Below are positions 1-7,092 of a stretch of 9,677 nt of DNA, piece by piece. Origin of the DNA: Cyanobacteria bacterium TMED177. Its GTDB lineage: Bacteria; Cyanobacteriota; Cyanobacteriia; PCC-6307; Cyanobiaceae. The notes beneath the pieces were generated by a model. The model was not told where the DNA came from. It searched no databases and saw nothing but the letters and a program-made list of their open reading frames with translations. The translations under genes were made by a program, and so were the position numbers. Positions within the stretch are counted from its first letter, which is position 1. Every line of letters begins with the position of its first letter. The stretch covers positions 13,042-22,718 of the forward strand of contig NHIA01000059.1 in the NCBI GenBank assembly GCA_002170825.1. The letters are read 5' to 3'.

Positions 1-2007
1 CACGAGGGAATTGGCGAGGTTTTCATAACAACGCCCCGTGGCCAGCGGTTCAAGCTCACGCAGAACCCTGAACATCTCCGCTTCACTGCCCGACGCGAAC
101 AGCGTGCTGTCCACCACATCGGACACACTCAACACGTCCTCGGCGAGAGCGCCCTTTTCTGCTAACCGCGCAGCCCGTTGCACCACCGCCAACAGGGCCG
201 GCAACGTCTTCTGCTGGCGCAACGATTTCAACAATCGAATCCGGTCCTGCACATCCAGGGGATCGGCGAGCAGGCGCTCGATCGCCACAGCCTCGCCAGC
301 AACCGCCTGCACCAGGTCCGGGTCATGACCGTCCTCCTCCAGCTGGGAGACGATCCGCTGCCGCAACAACTGGGCCAGATCCAACTCCAACTCGGAGGAA
401 ACAACAGCAAAGGCCGGGAACAACCCTGCCCACTCCGCCGCGGCGGTGGTCAGGAACGTGCGCAGGTCCAGGCGCCAGCCCCGGTCCCAGATGATCAGCA
501 GAACTCCGTTTCCAGCCCGGCGGAGGGCGTAGGGATCGGACGATCCACTGGGTCGCTCCCCCTTGGCAAAGATGCTCAGCAGCAATTCCAGCCGTTCAGC
601 GAGGGCCACAACGGCGCCGGCATCGCTCGATGGCAACTGATCGCCGGCACCCCGGGGCAGGTAATGCTCCACCACTGCCAGGGCCACCGTTCTGGATGCA
701 CCTTCCTGCAACAGGTACTTACCGCCCATCAAACCCTGCAGCTCTGGGAACTCACCCACCATCTGGGTGACCAGATCGTGCTTGCACAGGTGGGCCGCCT
801 CGATCGCTGCCGACGCCTGGTCCTGCTCCAGAAACAGCTGGCTCACCAGCTGTTGGGCAATGCGTTCAATCCGATCGCAGCGGTCCCGAAGGCTGCCGAG
901 ACCCTCCGCGAACGTGACCCGATCAAGCGCCTCACGCCGGCTCGCACTGCTTTGACGACGGTCGACGGCCAGGAAGAATTCCGCGTCGGCCAGCCGGGCT
1001 GCCAGCACACGCTGGTTGCCGCGGGTGATCACCTCAGCGGCCGCCTCGAGGCCGTTGCCCACCAGCAGGAAATCAGGCTGGAGAACACCTTTGGCGTCGA
1101 GCTGAAGCGGATCCGGCTCCACGCCAGGGACCTGCAGCGGCACATAACGCTGATGGGCCTGCATCACCGTGCTGATCACCTCCGGCGGCAGCGCCAGAAA
1201 ACGCTCGATGATCCGGCCACGCAGCACCTGGGGCGACTCCACCAGATCCACCAGCTCTTCAAACAGCGCCTCCGGACAATTCAGCGATCCACCCAGGTCA
1301 TCAGCGGCAGCGTTGAGGGCATCACGAATGGTGTCCGCCCGCAAGGCGCGATTCACCAGAACGCCTGCCGATTCAAGACAGTCGCCATAGGCCTCGGCAT
1401 CGTCAATACGCAGAGGTGCATCCCCATGCAGGCGGTGCCCGCGGGAATAGCGGTCGCTGCGGACCGGAGGATCAGCACCGGGAATCTCAACCGGGATCAG
1501 GCTGGTTCCCTGCAAAGCCAGCAACCAGCGGATCGGACGACTGAAGCGCTGAGATCCGCTGCCCCAGCGCATGAAACGTCGTCCCTGAAGCCCGGTGATC
1601 CAGGTGGGAATCAGCTGCTGCAACAAAGCCGCACTGTCCTGTCCCACCGTTGTCACCGTGGCGAACACGCAGGGCCCCTTCGGGGTGTCACGAACGTCGA
1701 GCGCCGAAGGTTCCACACCGCAGCGTTTGGCGAAGCCGATCGCTGCAGGGCCCGGCGCTCCATCCTTGAATGCCTGCGCCACAGGAGGTCCCTTGCGCTC
1801 CTCGGTGAGATCGGGCTGGCGATCCGCAAGGCCCTCCACCTGCACGACAAGCCGGCGTGGGGTGCCGTTGATGTGCACCTCAGCATGGTCCAGGCGTTGA
1901 TCGCGCAGATCGCTCAACACCCGCTGACGCAGTTGATCAAGGGCAAGACGGGCGAAATCCGCCGGCAGCTCCTCCGTGCCGATCTCCAGAAGAAAGGTTG
2001 AAGTCAC
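1..2007 (-). CDS. glyS: Glycyl-tRNA synthetase beta subunit (3' end cut by window edge)
   Basis: This is the beta chain of the bacterial alpha2-beta2 glycyl-tRNA synthetase. Together with the alpha chain (glyQ, not in this window) it charges tRNA-Gly with glycine in the cytoplasm, the beta chain supplying most tRNA recognition. I translated the N-terminal codons and about the last 260 of the 669 visible codons by hand and found no stop. Residues 5-15 read FLLEIGTEELP, the family's N-terminal signature. Residues 410-430 carry HDLVTQMVGEF followed by ELQGLMGG, and residues 491-502 read DPYALRRAGNGV, both hallmarks of GlyS. The frame runs off the window at base 1; about 50 C-terminal residues should be missing, judging from the usual 690-720 residues. 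The start is a GTG at 2007: an in-frame stop lies about 57 bases upstream with no ATG between, and the family N-terminus begins right there. No clear Shine-Dalgarno is visible. It diverges from sir. Confidence 0.96.
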   Translation of the reverse strand, partial: MTSTFLLEIGTEELPADFARLALDQLRQRVLSDLRDQRLDHAEVHINGTPRRLVVQVEGLADRQPDLTEERKGPPVAQAFKDGAPGPAAIGFAKRCGVEPSALDVRDTPKGPCVFATVTTVGQDSAALLQQLIPTWITGLQGRRFMRWGSGSQRFSRPIRWLLALQGTSLIPVEIPGADPPVRSDRYSRGHRLHGDAPLRIDDAEAYGDCLESAGVLVNRALRADTIRDALNAAADDLGGSLNCPEALFEELVDLVESPQVLRGRIIERFLALPPEVISTVMQAHQRYVPLQVPGVEPDPLQLDAKGVLQPDFLLVGNGLEAAAEVITRGNQRVLAARLADAEFFLAVDRRQSSASRREALDRVTFAEGLGSLRDRCDRIERIAQQLVSQLFLEQDQASAAIEAAHLCKHDLVTQMVGEFPELQGLMGGKYLLQEGASRTVALAVVEHYLPRGAGDQLPSSDAGAVVALAERLELLLSIFAKGERPSGSSDPYALRRAGNGVLLIIWDRGWRLDLRTFLTTAAAEWAGLFPAFAVVSSELELDLAQLLRQRIVSQLEEDGHDPDLVQAVAGEAVAIERLLADPLDVQDRIRLLKSLRQQKTLPALLAVVQRAARLAEKGALAEDVLSVSDVVDSTLFASGSEAEMFRVLRELEPLATGRCYENLANSLV

Positions 2008-2080
2008 GCCGTCAACACCGCCGTCGGCGACTGTATTGGAAGCCGTTTCGCTACGTTCAAATCATCCATACCGGAAGCGC
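2008..2080. promoter_or_regulatory. Divergent glyS/sir intergenic region with candidate promoters
   Basis: These 73 bases separate the two divergent GTG starts and should hold both leaders. For glyS (minus strand) I see TTGAAC at 2060-2055, then a 17-base spacer, then AATACA at 2037-2032, a fair -35 with a poor -10. For sir (plus strand) the best pair is TTGGAA at 2036-2041 and AATCAT at 2060-2065 with an 18-base spacer, but this would leave a leader of only about 10 bases before the GTG at 2081. The two candidate promoters overlap almost completely, so if real they would compete for polymerase. Both matches are weak and come from reading by eye. The spacing and the divergence are seen directly; promoter function is inference. 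Confidence 0.35.
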
Positions 2081-3838
2081 GTGAGCGACGGGGCAGCAGC
2101 AGTACAACTGGATCGCGGGACCGTGCTGCCCAAGGCAGAACAACGGAAGCTCGACAGCGATTACCTCAAGGAGCCTCTGCTGACCGAGCTGGGCAACGAT
2201 CTTCCCAATTTCAGCGAAGACGCCCTTCAGATCCTTAAGTTTCACGGCAGCTATCAGCAGGACGACCGGGACAAACGCGAGAAAGGACGTGACAAGACGT
2301 GGCAGATGATGCTGCGCCTGCGCAGTCCTGGAGGGCGGATCCCGGCACCGTTGTTCCTGGCCCTTGATGACCTGTCGGATCGACTCGGAGACGGAACGCT
2401 TCGGGCCACCACCCGTCAGGCCTTCCAGATGCACGGCATTCCGAAGGCTGACCTGCGCGAGGTGATTGGCACCATCGTCCGCAACCTGGGCTCGACCCTG
2501 GCCGCCTGCGGCGACATCAACCGCAACGTGATGGCCCCCGCTGCCCCCTTCGAGAAAGGGGGGTATCCGGCCGCCCGACGGCTGGCCGATGAAATCGCCG
2601 ATCTGCTCAGTCCGGAAGCGGCTGAGGGCTCCTACCTCGACCTCTGGGTGGATGGTGATCTCAGCTATCGCTTCAGCCCCTCCACCGCCGTGCGCCGCGC
2701 CCGCCAGCGGCAGCTGGAGGGTGGCGTGTTCTCGGGCAGTGAAGTGGAGCCCTTGTACGGCGACACCTACCTGCCGAGGAAGTTCAAGGTGGCGGTCACC
2801 GTGCCGGGTGACAACTCCGTCGATCTGCTGACCCAGGACATCGGCCTTGTGGTGTTCACCGATCCATCCGGAGACCTGCGCGGTTGCAACGTCTACGTGG
2901 GTGGCGGCATGGGGCGGACCCACAACAAGGAGGAGACGTTTGCGCGCATTGCCGACCCGCTTGGCTACGTGGGGGCCGACGACGTGCTCGATCTGCTCCA
3001 GGCGATCCTGGCCCTGCAGCGGGACCATGGCGACCGACGCGTGCGACGCCATGCCCGGATGAAATATCTGCTCGAGGACCGGGGTGTTGCCTGGTTCCGC
3101 AAGGAGCTGAAAGCCACCTACTTCTTCGGGACGCTGAAGGGGCTTCGCAACGAACCCAAACCCAAACTGCTCGATTACCTGGGCTGGCATCGCCAGAAGG
3201 CTGGACTGTGGTTCGTGGGTCTGCCGCTCCTCTGCGGACGCCTGAAGGGCGAGATGAAGGCCGGTCTTCGTCGGATTGTCGAGACCTATCAGCTTGAGAT
3301 CAGGCTCACACCCAACCAGGATCTGCTGCTCTGCAACATCGGCACGGCCCAGCGCGGCACCATCCGCGAGGCGTTGAGCAGTCTCGGCTTTGCCTTGCCC
3401 GATGCGCCGGCCCCCCTGGCGCGGCACGCCATTGCCTGCCCGGCCCTGCCCACCTGTGGCCTGGCAATCACGGAGTCAGAACGGATCCTGCCTTCCGTGC
3501 TGGACCGACTGGATGCCCAGCTTCGGCGGCTTGAGATCGACAAATCCGTGCTCGTGCGCATGACCGGCTGCCCCAATGGTTGTGCCCGGCCCTACATGGC
3601 TGAACTGGCCCTGGTGGGCAGTGGTGTGGATCAGTACCAGCTCTGGCTCGGCGGCAGCGCCAATCTGCAGCGCCTGGCCCAGCCCTACCTCCAACGCATG
3701 CCGCTGGAGGCCCTGGAACAGACCCTGGAACCCCTGTTGGTGAGCTGGAAGGAGGCGGGCGGTCGCCGCAGCCTTGGTGATCACGTGGAGAAGCTGGGCG
3801 ATCAGGCCGTCAGTGCCTTGCTGGGAGCACCGGCATAG
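2081..3838 (+). CDS. sir: Ferredoxin-dependent assimilatory sulfite reductase
   Basis: The protein reduces sulfite to sulfide with six electrons from reduced ferredoxin, using a siroheme coupled to a [4Fe-4S] cluster; the sulfide feeds cysteine synthesis. From the chosen start it has 585 residues. The cluster ligands are visible as C453-x5-C459 (CPALPTC) and C497-x3-C501 (CPNGC). TTRQAFQMHG at 110-119 is the sulfite-reductase form of this motif, where nitrite reductases read TTRQNWQ. LPRKFKVAVTVP starting at 231 and YVGGGMGRTH at 272-281 match plant and cyanobacterial Sir closely. The open frame extends upstream to a GTG at 1976, but that would run 32 bases into glyS on the opposite strand and add residues with no family likeness. 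GTG at 2081 has GGAAG three bases before it. A GTG at 2123, just before LPKAEQRK, is the other option. The 3' end overlaps the convergent dipeptidase gene by 37 bases. Confidence 0.95.
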   Translation: MSDGAAAVQLDRGTVLPKAEQRKLDSDYLKEPLLTELGNDLPNFSEDALQILKFHGSYQQDDRDKREKGRDKTWQMMLRLRSPGGRIPAPLFLALDDLSDRLGDGTLRATTRQAFQMHGIPKADLREVIGTIVRNLGSTLAACGDINRNVMAPAAPFEKGGYPAARRLADEIADLLSPEAAEGSYLDLWVDGDLSYRFSPSTAVRRARQRQLEGGVFSGSEVEPLYGDTYLPRKFKVAVTVPGDNSVDLLTQDIGLVVFTDPSGDLRGCNVYVGGGMGRTHNKEETFARIADPLGYVGADDVLDLLQAILALQRDHGDRRVRRHARMKYLLEDRGVAWFRKELKATYFFGTLKGLRNEPKPKLLDYLGWHRQKAGLWFVGLPLLCGRLKGEMKAGLRRIVETYQLEIRLTPNQDLLLCNIGTAQRGTIREALSSLGFALPDAPAPLARHAIACPALPTCGLAITESERILPSVLDRLDAQLRRLEIDKSVLVRMTGCPNGCARPYMAELALVGSGVDQYQLWLGGSANLQRLAQPYLQRMPLEALEQTLEPLLVSWKEAGGRRSLGDHVEKLGDQAVSALLGAPA

Positions 3839-4509
3839 ATCGCCTGATCCGCATCGGTCTGCCAGGCCCACATCTGGTCACCATGGCTGAAATGCCACCA
3901 CTCGTTGGGGTGATGCACAAAGCCGGCGTTTCCCATCACGGACGCCAGCAGGGCACGCCGATCGTGCCAAACCCTTTGCTCCGACCCCTGTGGAAAGGCT
4001 GCGTAGTGATCGGGCTCTGAGATCACATCGATGGCATCAATGGCACCACCCATCGCCAGTGGGATGCCATCAGATCGTGAGGCTAGCGTGAGATCCACCG
4101 CTGCACCCGTGCTGTGGGGAGGAGGTGTGGCCGGATCCTGGCTTGGGACAGCCCAGAAGCGATCCACCGCTGCACGGACCTCAGCCATCTGGTCCGGGTC
4201 ATCGCGATCCGTGCCGCGAAGGCTGCATTCCGCGTCAACGGCATGCTCCACCATGTAGGCCTGAACCGCTAACGGGCGCCAGGCATCGAAAATGGCCAAG
4301 CAGAGATCCGCTTGCCGGATCTGCAGATCAGCTTGTGCCTGGAGCAGTCGCGCGAGCACCCCAGACCGCAGCTGGAAAGGATCAACGCCTGCCCCATAGG
4401 GTGCACCGGCCGCAACGTAGGGATGGGGCTCGAGCCTGAGCAAAGAACGCGGCAACGCCACCAGCGGCTCCCCGCAATCAACGATCGGCCGATCACTCCA
4501 GGGACGCAT
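3802..4509 (-). CDS. D-alanyl-D-alanine dipeptidase, VanX/DdpX type (peptidase family M15)
   Basis: This is a zinc dipeptidase expected to split D-Ala-D-Ala. The 235-residue product has the full VanX active-site pattern: PHSTGAAVD gives zinc ligands H132 and D139 (same seven-residue spacing as VanX H116/D123), NEWWHF gives catalytic E203 and third ligand H206 (same spacing as E181/H184), and DAWRP gives R78, matching the VanX arginine that stabilises the transition state. MGGAID (153-158) fits the family segment between the two halves of the site. I see no signal peptide or membrane segment, so it is probably cytoplasmic. The frame also allows a GTG at 4539, adding ten residues, but ATG at 4509 has a purine-rich GGACGGAG stretch before it and begins the recognisable MRPW sequence. 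It lies downstream of recG on the same strand. No vanH, vanA or VanRS-type partners are nearby, so recycling of D-Ala-D-Ala is likelier than antibiotic resistance. Confidence 0.88.
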   Translation of the reverse strand: MRPWSDRPIVDCGEPLVALPRSLLRLEPHPYVAAGAPYGAGVDPFQLRSGVLARLLQAQADLQIRQADLCLAIFDAWRPLAVQAYMVEHAVDAECSLRGTDRDDPDQMAEVRAAVDRFWAVPSQDPATPPPHSTGAAVDLTLASRSDGIPLAMGGAIDAIDVISEPDHYAAFPQGSEQRVWHDRRALLASVMGNAGFVHHPNEWWHFSHGDQMWAWQTDADQAIYAGAPSKALTA

Positions 4510-4575
4510 GCTCCGTCCAGGAAAGTTGCATCCTTCCACAGGGTCGTTCGCTGGATCGTGCTGCTGGGGTAGCGC

Positions 4576-7092
4576 TCAGTTCAGTGGGGCCGCGCCACTG
4601 AGGCGCCGCTGCTGCTGCTCCAGCAACTCAGCCAGGCGGGCATGCTGCTGAAGGTCGGGATCCTGGTCCATCAGCTGTTGTGCTGCAGCCCTGGCGTCCT
4701 CCAGCACCGCCCCGTCATCGGCCAAGCTGGCAAGGGCGAGATCAGGCAATCCGGATTGACGGGTGCCCAGCACCTGACCAGGCCCACGCAGGCGCAGGTC
4801 CATCTCGGCGATTTCAAAACCATCGGTGGAGCTCACCAACACATCAAGTCGCTGTCGGGCCAGAGGGTTGGAACTGCCGTTGATCAGGAGACAGTGGGAG
4901 GCTGCAGCGCCCCGACCGACACGACCACGAAGCTGATGCAACTGAGCCAGGCCGAACCGTTCGGCATGGTCTATCATCATCACGCTGGCTTCCGGAACAT
5001 CAACACCCACTTCAACCACAGTGGTTGAAACAAGCACCTGACTGCGTCCCTCAGCGAAGGCCCGCAGCACCTCCTGCTTCTCGGCACTGCTGAGTCGGCC
5101 ATGCAGCAGGCCAACCGTGAGATCAGGGAAGACCTCTGCCGCCAGTTCCCCATGCACCTCAACGGCGGAGCGCAGATCGAGTTTCTCGGATTCCTCCACC
5201 AGGGGAAGCACCACGTAGGCCCGCTGCCCCCGCGACACCTCCTCCCGGATCAGGTCGTAGGCCTCGTGCCGCTGGGACGCCTTCAGCAACGCCGTTCGAA
5301 TGGGGGTCCGCCCGGGCGGCAATTCATCGATCTGACTCACATCCAGATCCCCATGCAGGGAGAGGGCAAGGGTGCGGGGAATCGGTGTTGCCGTCATGGT
5401 GAGCAGATGGGGTTGCAAGCCCTTGTTCAGCAGGCGATCGCGCTGATGCACCCCGAACCGGTGCTGCTCATCCACCACCACCAGCCCAAGCCGGGAGAAC
5501 ACCACGGGATCCTCCAGCAGGGCATGGGTCCCCACCAAAACCTTGAGTGAGCCATTGGCAAGGTCATCCAACAGCTGCCGTCGTTTCGGTCGAGGTGTTG
5601 CGCCCGTGAGCAGCTCAACGGTCACATGCAGCTGGGGCAACCACTGGCAGAGATTGCGGTGGTGCTGCTCGGCCAGCACCTCGGTGGGCGCCATCAGCGC
5701 CCCCTGCCAACCGCAACTGATCGTGCTGAGCAGCGCCGCAATGGCCACCACCGTCTTGCCGGAACCCACATCCCCCTGCACCAGCCGCGCCATGGGTTGA
5801 TTGCGTTGCAGGTCGGCATCGATCTCTGCGAACACCCGTTGCTGCGCGGAAGTGAATGCAAACGGCAGCAGCTGGAGGAAGTCCGCAACCAGTCCCTCTC
5901 CCGGGTTGATCGAATTGAGTTGGGGGGAGGGCCGTTGGCGCAAGCTGTGGCGTCGACGCAGCAGACCGAGCTGCAGCAGGAGGAATTCATCGAACACCAG
6001 CCGTCGCCGAGCACTGTCCAGTTCGGCCTGATCGCCTGGTGCGTGGAGTCCCCGCAACGCATCGGCCAGGCTCACCAGGGACCACTGCTCCCGGTCGCCA
6101 TCACTCAAAGGATCTGGCCAGGACTGCGCCAAGGGCAGCACCTGCTCGATGATCTGCCTGAAACGATCGGCTGCCACCCCATCCGTCAACGGATACACGG
6201 GCAACAGGCGTCCGATGCTGCGGGAACGAACGGACGCATCGCTGCTCTCCAGCACCTCGATCAGCGGATCCTGGAAGGTGATGCCGTACGGGCCATCCTT
6301 GACGAAACCGCTAACCGCAACGTTGGCACCAACGGGATACAGGCGCTGCTGGCCTTTGAGATAAGCCGGCGAACTGAACCGACGGCCAGCCAGAAACCGG
6401 CTCACCTTGATCCGACCGGTGGGGTCCTGAAGCTGCAACTCCAGGATGGCGAGATTGGGATTGCGAGGGCTGACGAACCCATTCGAGCGCCGGATGGTCG
6501 CCACGATCGTTGCGGTTTCCCCGGCCACAAGGGCTTCGATCCTTCGCCGCGTGGCGTAGTCCACATGGTCTCGGGGGTAGTGCCGCAACAGATCGCGGAC
6601 CAGGAGAAGGCCGATCGACGCCAACCGTGCCGCCAGCTTTGGACCAACGCCCTGAAGTTGGGTGAGCGGGCTATCCAGTCCAAGCGTTCGAGCAACCCCT
6701 GCCGATGGCGTCGCCGCCAGTTTCAGCCTGGGTGGAGCCATGGGAGCCGAAGGCTCGAGCCGGTGGCGCAACTCATGCAGCCATTGCCTGGTGTCCGTGA
6801 CCAGTCGCCTGCGACCGGGTTCGGCCAGGGCCTCGTAGCCCTCAAAACCGCGTTGAAGCCTCTGAAGACGTTCCTCCACACCGGTGGGGAAAGGAACAGC
6901 TGGGGGTTGCGACAGCTGACCCTGCATGAACAGATGAAAGCGCTGCTGCCGCCCCTGCAGATTGCAACAACCGGCCTCCGCTTCAAGCTTGAGGGCCTGC
7001 TGCAACGGTTTCATCCAACTCAGCAGCTGGCTGAGTTGAACGTTGTTCAGTCCCCGGGGGTCTGGGGGCTGGGATCGAAGGAGGTCTGCCAA
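4576..7092 (-). CDS. recG: ATP-dependent DNA helicase RecG
   Basis: RecG is a superfamily 2 translocase that remodels stalled replication forks and branch-migrates Holliday junctions. In the 838-residue product a wedge/OB-fold region begins near LTQLQGVGPKLAARL (about 143-157). Helicase motifs follow: Walker A GDVGSGKT at 440-447, APTEVLAEQH (468-477), DEQH box at 541-544, TATPIPRT at 567-574, and motifs V/VI at about 689-728 ending QLRGRVGRG. GPGQVLGTRQSG (771-782) is the RecG C-terminal signature. It is about 145 residues longer than E. coli RecG (693). The extra sequence is N-terminal, as is usual in cyanobacteria and plants. The start is uncertain. TTG at 7092 has GGAA four bases upstream and overlaps the preceding gene by 46 bases. 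ATG at 7014 would give 812 residues and a 32-base gap, but lacks a ribosome site. An in-frame stop at 7107-7105 excludes anything further upstream. Confidence 0.96.
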   Translation of the reverse strand: MADLLRSQPPDPRGLNNVQLSQLLSWMKPLQQALKLEAEAGCCNLQGRQQRFHLFMQGQLSQPPAVPFPTGVEERLQRLQRGFEGYEALAEPGRRRLVTDTRQWLHELRHRLEPSAPMAPPRLKLAATPSAGVARTLGLDSPLTQLQGVGPKLAARLASIGLLLVRDLLRHYPRDHVDYATRRRIEALVAGETATIVATIRRSNGFVSPRNPNLAILELQLQDPTGRIKVSRFLAGRRFSSPAYLKGQQRLYPVGANVAVSGFVKDGPYGITFQDPLIEVLESSDASVRSRSIGRLLPVYPLTDGVAADRFRQIIEQVLPLAQSWPDPLSDGDREQWSLVSLADALRGLHAPGDQAELDSARRRLVFDEFLLLQLGLLRRRHSLRQRPSPQLNSINPGEGLVADFLQLLPFAFTSAQQRVFAEIDADLQRNQPMARLVQGDVGSGKTVVAIAALLSTISCGWQGALMAPTEVLAEQHHRNLCQWLPQLHVTVELLTGATPRPKRRQLLDDLANGSLKVLVGTHALLEDPVVFSRLGLVVVDEQHRFGVHQRDRLLNKGLQPHLLTMTATPIPRTLALSLHGDLDVSQIDELPPGRTPIRTALLKASQRHEAYDLIREEVSRGQRAYVVLPLVEESEKLDLRSAVEVHGELAAEVFPDLTVGLLHGRLSSAEKQEVLRAFAEGRSQVLVSTTVVEVGVDVPEASVMMIDHAERFGLAQLHQLRGRVGRGAAASHCLLINGSSNPLARQRLDVLVSSTDGFEIAEMDLRLRGPGQVLGTRQSGLPDLALASLADDGAVLEDARAAAQQLMDQDPDLQQHARLAELLEQQQRRLSGAAPLN

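Noticed and set aside
178..2001. A 607-codon open frame on the plus strand
   Set aside because: It is the antisense shadow of glyS. Its translation is Gln/His/Arg-rich with no recognisable domain, while the minus frame has clear GlyS motifs.
2057..3427. A 456-codon open frame on the minus strand opposite sir
   Set aside because: It is a shadow produced by high-GC codon usage; the plus strand encodes an unmistakable sulfite reductase over the same bases.
4092..4175. A 15-base direct repeat (GATCCACCGCTGCAC at 4092 and 4161)
   Set aside because: Both copies encode the same short AAVD string with the same codons inside the dipeptidase gene. This is explained by coding coincidence rather than a regulatory or mobile repeat.
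5434..5441. One GCGATCGC (HIP1) octamer
   Set aside because: HIP1 is abundant in many cyanobacteria, but a single copy in a GC-rich window of this size is close to chance and falls within recG coding sequence.
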